From: an uncultured Lachnospiraceae bacterium
GTDB taxonomy: Bacteria; Bacillota; Clostridia; Lachnospirales; Lachnospiraceae
Assembly (NCBI GenBank): GCA_900317555.1
Contig: ONHF01000002.1
Coordinates: forward strand, 96,474-160,473
Direction: 5' to 3'
Length of the DNA: 64,000 nucleotides
Shown here: in pieces, positions 52,206-60,854 of the stretch
How the letters are laid out: each line of letters opens with the position of its first letter
Position numbering within the stretch: position 1 is the first letter of the stretch
Notes under the pieces: generated by a model
Database searches by the model: none
Seen by the model: the letters and a program-made list of their open reading frames with translations, nothing else
What the model was told of the DNA's origin: nothing
Made by a program: the position numbers and the translations under genes

Positions 52206-53407
52206 CAAATGATTTTTTCAGGGATTTTGACAAAGAGGCTCCGCAGTCACCGGTACTGACCTTCTCCGGGGCGGAGAACAGCACCGCCGGGACGCAGGTC
52301 AGTACCGCCGGAGCGGCGGAAGCAGCCGCGCAGCCGGCGCCTTCCAAAACCGCGGAAGACGCGATGGAAGAAGCCAGAAAACTGCTGACGCCGGAAGAGC
52401 TTTCGCAGGTGGATGCTTTCGCGGACAAAATCGACCTGTCCGATTCCGCCGCCATTATGAACTACGGTGCCTCCACGCAGAAGAAGCTGGCGGATTTCTC
52501 CCAGTCCGCGCTCGACAATGTGCGCACGAAGGATATGGGGGAAACCGGGGAGATGATGACACAGCTGATAACGCAGCTGCGCAATTTTGACGTTGACAAT
52601 GAAGAAAAGAAAGGTCTGTTCGGGCTCTTTAAGAAGGCGGACAACAGCCTTGCGGCTATGAAGGCGAAGTACAGTAAGGTCGAGACCAATGTCACGACAA
52701 TCTCGAACGAGCTCGAGAAGCATCAGGTTATGCTCCTTAAAGACATCGATGTGCTGGACCGGATGTACGAGCTGAATCTGAATTACTTCCGGGAACTGAC
52801 CATGTATATCCTTGCCGGCAAAAAGAAGCTGCAGGCAGTCCGCGAAAACGATCTGCCGGAGCTGCAGAAAAAGGCGGAGGAAAGCGGTCTTGCAGAGGAC
52901 GCACAGGCCGCAAGGGATCTGAGCGCCCAGTGCGACCGCTTTGAGAAGAAGCTTTATGACCTCGAGCTCACAAGGACCGTCTCGATGCAGACGGCGCCGC
53001 AGATCCGTATGGTGCAGACCAGCGACACGGTCATGGCCGAGAAGATCCAGTCGACCATTGTAAACACGATTCCGCTCTGGAAGAATCAGATGGTAATTTC
53101 ACTCGGCGTTGAGCACGCGGCGCAGGCCGCAAGGGCAGAACGCGAAGTCAATGACATGACAAATGAACTGCTCAAAAAGAACGCGGATGCGCTGAAAACC
53201 GCGACGGTTGCCGCTGCGAAGGAATCCGAGCGCGGCATCATTGACATTGAAACGCTTCGCCATACGAACGAAACGCTGATTTCCGCTATGGACGAAGTCA
53301 TCGCGGTCCAGAAGGAAGGCAGGCAGAAACGCCTCGCGGCGGAAAACGAACTCGCGCAGATTGAGGATCAGCTGAAAAACAAACTCCTCGAGGCAGCAAG
53401 AAACTAG
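52202..53407 (+). CDS. telA: TelA / toxic anion resistance family protein
   Basis: 401-aa cytoplasmic helical protein of the TelA/KlaA family (tellurite or toxic-anion resistance in some plasmids, otherwise unknown). Ala-rich N-terminus; the core from ~140 includes LFGLFKKADNSLAAMKAKYSKV-type text, LLKDIDVLDRMYELN and RTVSMQTAPQIRM. Partners XpaC by a 4-nt overlap. In other Firmicutes these two are linked to envelope-stress responses. Confidence 0.92.
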   Translation: MTNDFFRDFDKEAPQSPVLTFSGAENSTAGTQVSTAGAAEAAAQPAPSKTAEDAMEEARKLLTPEELSQVDAFADKIDLSDSAAIMNYGASTQKKLADFSQSALDNVRTKDMGETGEMMTQLITQLRNFDVDNEEKKGLFGLFKKADNSLAAMKAKYSKVETNVTTISNELEKHQVMLLKDIDVLDRMYELNLNYFRELTMYILAGKKKLQAVRENDLPELQKKAEESGLAEDAQAARDLSAQCDRFEKKLYDLELTRTVSMQTAPQIRMVQTSDTVMAEKIQSTIVNTIPLWKNQMVISLGVEHAAQAARAEREVNDMTNELLKKNADALKTATVAAAKESERGIIDIETLRHTNETLISAMDEVIAVQKEGRQKRLAAENELAQIEDQLKNKLLEAARN

Positions 53408-53436
53408 CTCCGGGTTCCAAATCCATCACAACAGTT

Positions 53437-53477
53437 AAATGCCCGGCTGACAGAAGAAAACTGTCAGCCGGGCATTT
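53437..53477. terminator. Bidirectional terminator
   Basis: A perfect 17-bp stem (53437-53453 with 53461-53477), 7-nt loop, A/T runs at both ends, between convergent telA and the ZIP gene. Confidence 0.92.
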
Positions 53478-53479
53478 GC

Positions 53480-54256
53480 TCATCCCAGCGCCACATCCAG
53501 AATCATCATCAGCGTAAAGCCGGCCGCAAAGGCAACCGTTCCGAGGTTTGAATGTTTTCCCTCGGACATCTCCGGAATCAGCTCCTCGACTACGACGTAC
53601 ATCATGGCGCCGGCCGCAAAGCTCAGAAGATAAGGAAGGACCGGCACAACAAATCCTGCTGCAAGCACGGTGATCAGCCCGGCGACAGGTTCCACCGCGC
53701 CGGACAGCGTTCCCAGGACGAACGTCTTCGATTTCTTCATACCCCCGGCGCGAAGCGGCATGGATACAATCGCGCCTTCGGGAAAGTTCTGAATCGCGAT
53801 GCCGATGGACAGTGCAAGTGCGGATGCCATCGTGATATTGCTCGTGCCGTACAGCCATCCCGCAAAAACAACGCCGACCGCCATCCCCTCCGGAATATTG
53901 TGCAGTGTAACCGCGAGGATCAGCTTGGTCGTCCTTTTCAAGCCGCTTTTCGGGCCCTCTTCTTCATTGTCCATATGCATATGCGGCGTAATGACATCCA
54001 GCAGCAGAAGGAATCCCATGCCGATCAGAAAGCCGACAGCGGCAGGAACAAACGCAAACTTTCCCATGTTTTCGGCTTCTTCAAGCGCAGGAGCAAGCAG
54101 GCTCCAGAAACTGGCCGCAACCATGACACCGGCCGCGAAACCGGTCAGCGATTTCTGCACCTTCTGCGTAAGCTGATCGCGAAGCAGAAACACCATTGCC
54201 GCTCCTGCAGTTGTTCCGATAAACGGAATGATGAGTCCTCTAAAGATATCCGGCAT
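53480..54256 (-). CDS. ZIP family metal transporter
   Basis: 258 aa, eight helices. It shows the family's metal-binding HNIPEGMAVGVVF in helix 4 and NFPEGAIVSMPLR in helix 5, plus a His/Met/Asp-rich cytoplasmic loop (HMHMDNEEEG). Probably takes up Zn(II) or related divalent metals, GufA-like. Last gene of a minus-strand trio with two small membrane proteins (gaps 46-48 nt). Shares the terminator with telA. Confidence 0.92.
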   Translation of the reverse strand: MPDIFRGLIIPFIGTTAGAAMVFLLRDQLTQKVQKSLTGFAAGVMVAASFWSLLAPALEEAENMGKFAFVPAAVGFLIGMGFLLLLDVITPHMHMDNEEEGPKSGLKRTTKLILAVTLHNIPEGMAVGVVFAGWLYGTSNITMASALALSIGIAIQNFPEGAIVSMPLRAGGMKKSKTFVLGTLSGAVEPVAGLITVLAAGFVVPVLPYLLSFAAGAMMYVVVEELIPEMSEGKHSNLGTVAFAAGFTLMMILDVALG

Positions 54257-54301
54257 TTCCGTCGTTCCTTTCTATAGTCAGCATATCGAGAGTAAGATGA
54301 T

Positions 54302-54523
54302 TCAGGCCGCCGCGCCGGCAATCAGCGCGATCAGTCCGATGATCAGGATAATCGGCAGGACATAGACCGCAAGTCCGATTACACTGATCGCAAGTACGGC
54401 AAGAATCAGCCAGCCGATACCGCCGAGCAGCCAGCCGAGCAGCTTTCCCGCGATGTGGAACATGCATCCTGTCAGCTTAAACAGAATAACGATAAATAAG
54501 ATTGTTATCAGGATAGAAATCAT
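54302..54523 (-). CDS. Small hydrophobic membrane protein
   Basis: 73 aa, almost entirely hydrophobic: two to three helices (ISILITILFIVILFKLTG; WLLGGIGWLILAVLAISVIG; VLPIILIIGLIALIAG). GAGGAG-like sequence upstream of the ATG at 54523 and its place between DUF1304 and ZIP genes support it as real. Function unknown. Confidence 0.75.
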   Translation of the reverse strand: MISILITILFIVILFKLTGCMFHIAGKLLGWLLGGIGWLILAVLAISVIGLAVYVLPIILIIGLIALIAGAAA

Positions 54524-54570
54524 ATATTGCTCCTCGTTTCACAGGATGGAATTCATTACCTCACCCTGGT

Positions 54571-54927
54571 TTAGAAAATGCAGGTGATCAGTGTCAGAAT
54601 TGCCAGCCCGCCCTGCATCAGAATGATTTTCGGATTGCTGGTCAGGCTTCCGTACAGCGCTACCGCTACGATGTAGATCATGAGGAAGATCAGTGCTGTT
54701 TTGCTGGAAAAAGCAAAAACAGCGATCAGAATCAGCACGCTGATCAGCCCGTTGTATACTCCCTGATTCTTGAAAAGCGTATTGACCGAATCCCGCTTCA
54801 ATTCATCGGCGGTCATGCCGAAAACCTTGGCGGTCTTATCCGACGCTGTCGCGAGCGTCTCCAGATAGAAAATATACAGAAACTCGAGCGCCACCAGCAA
54901 AGCGAAAATTTTTGTAATCAGTGACAT
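54571..54927 (-). CDS. DUF1304 family membrane protein
   Basis: 118 aa, four helices. The opening SLITKIFALLVALEFLYIFYLET and the central NQGVYNGLISVLIL are characteristic of DUF1304. Function unknown. The ATG at 54927 has GGAG 8 nt upstream; the GTG at 54936 directly overlaps that site. Promoter at 54973-55001. First gene of the trio ending with ZIP. Confidence 0.9.
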   Translation of the reverse strand: MSLITKIFALLVALEFLYIFYLETLATASDKTAKVFGMTADELKRDSVNTLFKNQGVYNGLISVLILIAVFAFSSKTALIFLMIYIVAVALYGSLTSNPKIILMQGGLAILTLITCIF

Positions 54928-54972
54928 ATAAAACACTCCTTCATATCAATTATTGAACAACCTGTAAGGCAC

Positions 54973-55001
54973 ATTATAGCCTGCGGCTCATTCTTTTACA
55001 A
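54973..55001 (-). promoter_or_regulatory. Promoter of the DUF1304-ZIP unit
   Basis: Minus strand: TTGTAA (55001-54996), 17 nt, TATAAT (54978-54973). Confidence 0.72.
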
Positions 55002-55109
55002 ATCACAATTGTTTCTGCAATGCTTCTCAGCCTCCGGGTTATCTTCTGTGTACAGTCGGAAGGGAACTTTATGATGATGCCCGCGCCTTATAGCGGCCAA
55101 GCATATAGG

Positions 55110-55150
55110 AAAAGCCGGCCCGCCATTCCTTTACGGAACAGCGGGCCGGC
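55110..55150 (-). terminator. hsp20 terminator
   Basis: GCGGGCCGGC/GCCGGCCCGC 10-bp stem (55141-55150 with 55114-55123), followed on the minus strand by TTTT. Confidence 0.88.
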
Positions 55151-55165
55151 CATACGCGGTTCGCG

Positions 55166-55729
55166 TTACTTGATCTCAATCTGTTTAGCGGGAGCCTTTT
55201 CGGCTATCGCAGCCTTGTTCGGTACGGTAAGTGTCAGAACACCGTTCTCATACTTCGCCGCAATCTCTTCCGGCTTTACATCCTCGCCGACTTCAAAGCT
55301 TCTCTCATAAGAAGCTTCGGTTCTCTCCTTGCGGATAAACTTACCGGTCTTCGTATCCTTCTCGTCCTTGTCTTCCTTGTGGGAAGCGGAAACGCTCAGA
55401 ATACCGTCCTTCAAGCCGATACTGATATCCTTCTTGTCAAAGCCCGGAAGATCAGCCGTCAGCGTGAAGTGATCGCCATGATCAACCACATCGGTCTTCA
55501 TAAGATTCTTCTTCATCAGGCGGTTCATTCCGTTCCACTCATGACGAAGCATCTTGTTATATCTGTTCGCGAGCTTTCTGTTGTGGCGGTCAATACTCTT
55601 TTCTGTCTGAATCTCTTCCTTGTCCGGAGCGACCAGTGATACAACATCCTCAAACGGATCGTACCAGTCATCAGCAAAATCATCTATCATATCATCAAAA
55701 TCATTCGTCCAAACCATAGGCATTAACAT
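55166..55729 (-). CDS. Hsp20 / alpha-crystallin small heat-shock protein
   Basis: 187-aa holdase chaperone. Variable N-terminus with an acidic DDMIDDFADDWYDPF stretch, alpha-crystallin domain ~80-185 (DHFTLTADLPGFDKKDISIGL, ending in ANGVLTLTVP-like text) and a C-terminal IEIK tail like the oligomerising I-x-I/V motif. GGAGG precedes the ATG at 55729. The 5' leader is about 120 nt and the promoter carries a 7-bp palindrome at its -10 (55857-55875), suggesting tight repression. Confidence 0.94.
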   Translation of the reverse strand: MLMPMVWTNDFDDMIDDFADDWYDPFEDVVSLVAPDKEEIQTEKSIDRHNRKLANRYNKMLRHEWNGMNRLMKKNLMKTDVVDHGDHFTLTADLPGFDKKDISIGLKDGILSVSASHKEDKDEKDTKTGKFIRKERTEASYERSFEVGEDVKPEEIAAKYENGVLTLTVPNKAAIAEKAPAKQIEIK

Positions 55730-55856
55730 AAGTCATTCCTCCTTTAGTAGCGAGGCCTTCCGTTGCTGCCGCGGTGAAGCCTTGTTGTTATGATTTATTA
55801 AATTGCTTTCGGAGAGGTTTCTGTATCATTCTTTCTTTCCCTCTCTTCAATTATGT

Positions 55857-55885
55857 GTTATAGCACTTCTATAACATATAGTCAA
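55857..55885 (-). promoter_or_regulatory. hsp20 promoter with palindromic operator
   Basis: Minus strand: TTGACT (55885-55880), 17 nt, TATAAC (55862-55857). GTTATAG-CACTT-CTATAAC (55857-55875) is a perfect 7-bp inverted repeat over the -10 and spacer. It is not the CIRCE element. Confidence 0.78.
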
Positions 55886-55912
55886 CAGGCAAAACAGATT
55901 TTTTTTGAAATT

Positions 55913-56176
55913 TTACGCTTCCTGCTCAGAACGAAGGCCTGCGTCTTCCGGAGAAAGTGTGACCGTTCCGTCCTCCAGGACAAAACACGGAATCCCCGCA
56001 TACCCGTTCGCCTTCGCATCATCGAATGCCGGATTTGTGTCGCGCAGCTTGAGAAACGCCTTCAGATTCTTCACATGCGCGCCGATATCAATCATCTTGT
56101 ACGCGTCATTGCCCTCAATCTGCTTCTCTACGAAAGCGCAGTCCGGGCAGCTTGGCATGCCGTAAATTGTGATCAT
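55913..56176 (-). CDS. Glutaredoxin-like thioredoxin-fold protein
   Basis: 87 aa with a CxxC active site near the start (YGMPSCPDCAFVE; Cys10, Cys13) and the cis-Pro loop GIPCFVLEDG. It resembles the small glutaredoxin-related proteins of Clostridia. An extra Cys follows the cis-Pro. GGAGG precedes the ATG at 56176. Probably a thiol reductase. The stop is 28 nt from the hsp20 promoter -35. Confidence 0.85.
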   Translation of the reverse strand: MITIYGMPSCPDCAFVEKQIEGNDAYKMIDIGAHVKNLKAFLKLRDTNPAFDDAKANGYAGIPCFVLEDGTVTLSPEDAGLRSEQEA

Positions 56177-56406
56177 TTTCGCCTCCTGTTTTCTGACGAA
56201 TCATTCATTCCTGACTGATCATTCATTATAGAAGATTTTTTAAGTATACCATATTGCCGGCGAAGTCTAGCAGGGGTTCATCACCTGTAACCGAATCATG
56301 ACTTTCTTTCCCCTGTCGTATAATACCGTATAATTATATGGTATATTTATTTTTAGTTTATCAATTAAACTGTTTGCAAAATATTCTAACAGTATAAGGA
56401 GCCACT

Positions 56407-58167
56407 ATGCTCGAAGTCCTGATTCTCTGGGGTTACATGCTGCTCGTCTGCATGACTGCCGGTACAGTCGTGCTGTCTTTGCTTTCCCGAATTCTTTCCA
56501 CTCCGAAACCGTCCATACTCGGTCCCGCCTCCTGCGTGATGACCGGAATCTTTGCGCTTACAATATACGCGGAATACTTCAGCCTTTTTGCCGGTGTCGG
56601 AGCCGCAGCGCACCTGTTGATGCTGGCGCTGCTGGCAGCCGGCTGCTATTTCTATAAAGATGAAGTCCGTCCGATATTCTCCCGTTTCCGCAGGATTCTA
56701 TACTCCCGCGAATGGTTGCTGATCCTTCTGTTCGCTGCGGCCGCCGCATTTTACACTTCCCGCGGCAAATTTCATACAGATACCGGTATTTATCATGCGC
56801 AGGCAATCCGCCTGATTGAAGAATACGGAACACTCCTTGGCAGTGGCAATATCCAGCAGCATTTTGCCTATAACAGCAGTTCGTTATGTTTTGCCGCATT
56901 GTTTACGTTTTCATGGATTCTGCCCGGCGCTTTCCATGGAACTACCGGATTTCTGATGACGGTGCTGGGACTTTATTCTGTTCATGGACTGCTGAATCTG
57001 CGTAAAACACGTGCCTTCGGCTCCGCAGCCTGCCAATGCGGAATTCTGATCTATATTCTGACCGATATCTACTACGCGCAATCACCGGCGACGGACTATT
57101 TTGCCATGCTGTGCGCTCTGTTTCTTTTCTCCGAGTGGCTGAAAGGCTCTGCTTTGCGGGCGCTGCACCGCGCGGGCGATTTTTATCCGGCAGGATACTA
57201 CGGTCTGCTTGCCGTATCTTCCATCTTCATCGTCAGCATCAAGCTCTCGGCCGCCGCGGTCGTACTTCTTGCTTTATACCCTCTGGCGATTCTGATCAAA
57301 GAGAAAAAGCCGGCGCTGATCCTTCGTTTTCTGCTTGCAGGATTTCTTGCTTTCCTGCCGTTTCTTCTCAGGAACATCCTGATTTCCGGCTGGCTTCTCT
57401 ACCCTGTGAAAAGTCTGGATCTGTTTGCGGTCGACTGGAAGGTCCCGGCGGCTTATCTTGAACATGACTCGGCGCAGATCTCGGTCTGGGCGAAATGTCT
57501 TTATGATGTAAATAAGAAGGACTGGTCCATCCGCCAGTGGTTTCCGGTCTGGTTTAAAGGACAGCAGCATTATGAAATCATGCTGTTTTATGCCCAGTTC
57601 GTCTCGGTTCCCCTGCTGTTCATCGATTTTATCGGCCGCCGCAGCCGCGGGCTCCGGTTCCGCCGGGATTATGCCATATATTACGCGGCGGTTTTTGCTT
57701 CTCTTGGCATCTGGTTTCTGGAAGCGCCCTTTATCCGCTACGGGCTGGCGTTTCTCTTCGCGCTTCCACTGACAGCGGCTTTCGAATTCTTTGGCATGAC
57801 TTCCGGTCAGCTCTTCCCGCGACGGGAATCTTCTGCTGCGGACTCCGGTCAAACCGTGCTCCTTACCCTTGGCACAGGTCTGTGCGTGGCAGTTTTCATC
57901 TGTTTTACCAGCTGGATTGACCATTACGCGATGGATGAGCTGGTCTTTGCAAAACATCATCTGACAGAGCCGTACTATCTGACGCAGATTCCGTTTGATA
58001 CCGTAAAGGAAGCCGAAAAAAACTGGGGGGATATTACAGTCTATTATTCCGAAGAGAACGATATGAACAGCTACTGGCTTGTGCCCTCGGTCTGCTACAG
58101 TGACATGCTGGACCGTTCGCAGCCGCGGGGCACTACGGTTCGGGATGGTTTCCGGCCGCGGAAATGA
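56407..58167 (+). CDS. GT-C-like polytopic membrane protein (LIC_10190-like)
   Basis: 586 aa with about 12 membrane helices. After the third helix a loop with FHTDTGIYHAQAIRLIEEYG resembles the acidic catalytic loop of GT-C glycosyltransferases that use lipid-linked sugars; a C-terminal soluble tail (~530-586) follows. I recall similar proteins annotated LIC_10190 family. A role in transferring sugars to envelope glycans is an inference. The ATG at 56407 has AAGGAG upstream. The spacer 56177-56406 is AT-rich with several TATAAT-like words. Confidence 0.78.
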   Translation: MLEVLILWGYMLLVCMTAGTVVLSLLSRILSTPKPSILGPASCVMTGIFALTIYAEYFSLFAGVGAAAHLLMLALLAAGCYFYKDEVRPIFSRFRRILYSREWLLILLFAAAAAFYTSRGKFHTDTGIYHAQAIRLIEEYGTLLGSGNIQQHFAYNSSSLCFAALFTFSWILPGAFHGTTGFLMTVLGLYSVHGLLNLRKTRAFGSAACQCGILIYILTDIYYAQSPATDYFAMLCALFLFSEWLKGSALRALHRAGDFYPAGYYGLLAVSSIFIVSIKLSAAAVVLLALYPLAILIKEKKPALILRFLLAGFLAFLPFLLRNILISGWLLYPVKSLDLFAVDWKVPAAYLEHDSAQISVWAKCLYDVNKKDWSIRQWFPVWFKGQQHYEIMLFYAQFVSVPLLFIDFIGRRSRGLRFRRDYAIYYAAVFASLGIWFLEAPFIRYGLAFLFALPLTAAFEFFGMTSGQLFPRRESSAADSGQTVLLTLGTGLCVAVFICFTSWIDHYAMDELVFAKHHLTEPYYLTQIPFDTVKEAEKNWGDITVYYSEENDMNSYWLVPSVCYSDMLDRSQPRGTTVRDGFRPRK

Positions 58168-58201
58168 TATAATAAGGCATGTTTTGAGCAGGAGGTTCCC
58201 C

Positions 58202-58765
58202 ATGTCCGACACCACCAAACGGGCTCTCGAAGAGTCCCTCAAACATATGCTTTTAAAAAAGCCTCTCGACAAAATATCGATCAGCGACATCACGAACGAC
58301 TGCGGCATCAGCCGCATGACCTTCTACTATCATTTCAGGGATATTTACGATCTTGTGGAATGGTCCTGCGAGGAAGACGCGGCAAGGGCTCTCGCCGGCA
58401 ACAAAACCTATGAGACATGGCAGCAGGGTTTCCTGCAGATTTTCGAGGCTGTCCGGAACAACAAGCCCTTTATTATGAACGTCTACCGCTCGGTCAGCCG
58501 CAGTCAGCTGGAACGGTACTTATATAAGGTGACGTACGCGCTTCTTTTAAATGTCGTGAACGAGGAAGCCGAAGGAATGTCAGTCGACGAAGAAGACAAG
58601 GCGTTCATCGCGCATTTCTATCAGTACGCCTTTGTAGGCCTTATGCTGGAATGGATCCAGGACGATATGAAAGAAGATCCGGCAGCGATCATCGAGCGGC
58701 TGACGCTCCTGATGCAGGGAAATTTTGCGCGGGCGCTGGAAGCATACCGCACGGACAAAACATAA
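58202..58765 (+). CDS. TetR-family regulator (DhaS/YxaF-like)
   Basis: 187 aa. N-terminal helix-turn-helix: KISISDITNDCGISRMTFYYHF (about 22-43). C-terminal domain of the TetR_C type seen in DhaS-like regulators. The ATG at 58202 follows AGGAGG. It lies 125 nt upstream of oleate hydratase in the same direction and probably controls it in response to fatty acids. An AGACTGGTAGT near-palindrome (about 58848-58858) in the spacer may be its operator. Confidence 0.9.
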   Translation: MSDTTKRALEESLKHMLLKKPLDKISISDITNDCGISRMTFYYHFRDIYDLVEWSCEEDAARALAGNKTYETWQQGFLQIFEAVRNNKPFIMNVYRSVSRSQLERYLYKVTYALLLNVVNEEAEGMSVDEEDKAFIAHFYQYAFVGLMLEWIQDDMKEDPAAIIERLTLLMQGNFARALEAYRTDKT

Positions 58766-58890
58766 CCTGTTTGACAATTCCCGCCATTTGATTAAAAATG
58801 CATCACCGCGTTCTTTTTGTTTATTGTGCCCTCCTGCTGATCTTTCTAGACTGGTAGTATACAAAAAACACCAGAACAGGAGGACTGCAT

Positions 58891-60666
58891 ATGTATTATT
58901 CAAGTGGTAATTATGAAGCGTTTGCACGCCCTGTAAAACCTGAGGGCGTAGATCACAAATCCGCATATCTGATCGGAAGCGGCCTTGCCGCGCTCAGCGC
59001 CGCCTGCTTCCTTGTCCGTGACGGACAGATGCCGGGCGATCACATCCACATTCTCGAAAAGGACTCTCATCCGGGCGGAGGCCTTGACGGCGACTACCTT
59101 CCGGGCGTCGGCTATGTCATGCGCGGCGGCCGTGAAATGGACAACCATTTCGAGTGCATGTGGGATCTGTTCCGCTCGATTCCTTCCATCGAAACGAAAG
59201 GCATCTCGGTCCTTGACGAGTACTACTGGCTGAACAAGAAAGATCCGAACTATTCGCTTTGCCGCGCAACGGTAAGCCGCGGACAGGACGCGAACACCGG
59301 CAAGTCATTCGGCCTTTCCGACAAGGGAAGTCTCGAGATCATGCAGCTCTTTATGACCCCGGACGAAGATCTGGCGAACGTAAAGATCACGGATATCTTC
59401 GACGATGAAGTTTTCAATACGAATTTCTGGATGTACTGGCGCACGATGTTCGCGTTCAAGGACGACCAGAGCGCGCTTGAAATGAAGCGCTACATGCAGC
59501 GCTATATCCACCACATCGGCGGACTTCCGGACTTCACGGCCCTTCGTTTCACGAAGTACAACCAGTATGAATCGATGGTTCTTCCGATGGTCAGCTACCT
59601 GAAGGACCACGGCGTGAACTTCCGGTACGGCGTCAAGGTTACAAATGTGCTGTTCGATATCCATGACGGAAAGAAGCAGGCGAAGACAATCATTCTTGAA
59701 AGCGAAAGCGGCGAAGAGAAAATCGGCCTGACCGAAAACGATCTGGTATTCTATACAAACGGAAGCAACGTCGAGAATTCGACCTACGGCAGCCAGACCC
59801 AAGCCACCGGCATGGACGGTGAAATTCACCCCGGCGGATCATTCGATCTCTGGCGCAAAATCGCGGCGCAGGACCCTTCCTTCGGAAGACCCGAAAAGTT
59901 CTGCATGGACCCGGAAGACAGCAACTGGGTCAGCGCGACTGTCAACACACTGGATGAAAAGATTCTTCCTTATATCCGCAGGATCTGCAAGAGAGATCCT
60001 CTCTCCGGCGGCGTTGTAACCGGCGGCATTGTTACGGTCAGAGATTCCGCATGGCTCCTTAGCTGGACGATCAACCGCCAGCCGCAGTACCGCAGTCAGC
60101 CGGAGGGACAGGTCCTTGTATGGCTGTACGGCATGTTCTCCGACCGTCCGGGCGATTATGTAAAGAAACCGATGCGGGACTGCACCGGAGCGGAGATCTG
60201 TGAAGAGTGGCTGTATCATCTGGGCGTACCGGAAGATCAGATTGAAGAGCTGGCGACAAAGAGTGCCAATACGGTCCCCGTTATGATGCCGTTTGCAAGC
60301 GCGTATTTCCAGCCCCGCGAAGAAGGCGACAGACCGGAGGTCGTTCCGGAGGGCTCGGTCAATTTTGCGTTCATCGGCAACTTTGCGGAGACGCCGCGGG
60401 ATACTGTTTTCACGACCGAATACTCGATCCGTACCGGTATGGAAGCAGTTTATACTCTGCTGAATGTCGACAGAGGCGTACCGGAAGTCTGGGGAAGCGT
60501 CTATGATCTGCGCGATCTTCTGGATGCAGCCGTTGCTCTTCGCGACGGCAAAAAGCTCACGGATATGGAACTCGGCTTCAAGGAGCGCGTAGCCCTCAAG
60601 GAAACTCTCAAGAAGGTTTCCGGCACCGAAGTGGAAAAATTATTAAAGGAACACGGCATGATCTGA
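58891..60666 (+). CDS. ohyA: Oleate hydratase (myosin-cross-reactive antigen family)
   Basis: 591-aa FAD enzyme that adds water to the cis-9 double bond of oleic and linoleic acids, giving 10-hydroxy acids and detoxifying host fatty acids. It shows the FAD motif IGSGLAALSAACF, HILEKDSHPGGGLDG, the catalytic loop RGGREMDNHFECMW (Glu) and the substrate Tyr in FTKYNQYESM. Length is normal. The ATG at 58891 follows AGGAGG. Terminator at 60679-60717. Membrane-associated but without a signal peptide. Confidence 0.96.
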   Translation: MYYSSGNYEAFARPVKPEGVDHKSAYLIGSGLAALSAACFLVRDGQMPGDHIHILEKDSHPGGGLDGDYLPGVGYVMRGGREMDNHFECMWDLFRSIPSIETKGISVLDEYYWLNKKDPNYSLCRATVSRGQDANTGKSFGLSDKGSLEIMQLFMTPDEDLANVKITDIFDDEVFNTNFWMYWRTMFAFKDDQSALEMKRYMQRYIHHIGGLPDFTALRFTKYNQYESMVLPMVSYLKDHGVNFRYGVKVTNVLFDIHDGKKQAKTIILESESGEEKIGLTENDLVFYTNGSNVENSTYGSQTQATGMDGEIHPGGSFDLWRKIAAQDPSFGRPEKFCMDPEDSNWVSATVNTLDEKILPYIRRICKRDPLSGGVVTGGIVTVRDSAWLLSWTINRQPQYRSQPEGQVLVWLYGMFSDRPGDYVKKPMRDCTGAEICEEWLYHLGVPEDQIEELATKSANTVPVMMPFASAYFQPREEGDRPEVVPEGSVNFAFIGNFAETPRDTVFTTEYSIRTGMEAVYTLLNVDRGVPEVWGSVYDLRDLLDAAVALRDGKKLTDMELGFKERVALKETLKKVSGTEVEKLLKEHGMI

Positions 60667-60678
60667 TGCCTGCCCTCT

Positions 60679-60717
60679 CACCGCCGCGTAAGCGAAATGC
60701 CGCGCGGCGGTGTTTTT
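60679..60717 (+). terminator. ohyA terminator
   Basis: CACCGCCGCG (60679-60688) pairs with CGCGGCGGTG (60703-60712), then TTTTT. Confidence 0.9.
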
Positions 60718-60780
60718 ATGCCATTCATAAAACTCTTTCTTTCCTCTTGCAATAGCCCGTTTCATCGCTTATTATCAGAA

Positions 60781-60794
60781 TGTAAGCGTTTACA
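60781..60794. promoter_or_regulatory. LacI-type operator before the lacI gene
   Basis: TGTAAGCGTTTACA, a perfect palindrome identical to the one at 61894 and one base from that at 61942. It also satisfies the CcpA cre consensus. Probably autoregulation. Confidence 0.8.
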
Positions 60795-60854
60795 TTTCTA
60801 CCGTCCGGCACCTGTTCTTTCAACCGGACGCGGCGGAATCTCCGAGGAAAAGCT

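Noticed and set aside
55857-55875. CIRCE element
   Set aside because: CIRCE is TTAGCACTC-N9-GAGTGCTAA; only a TAGCACT fragment is shared.
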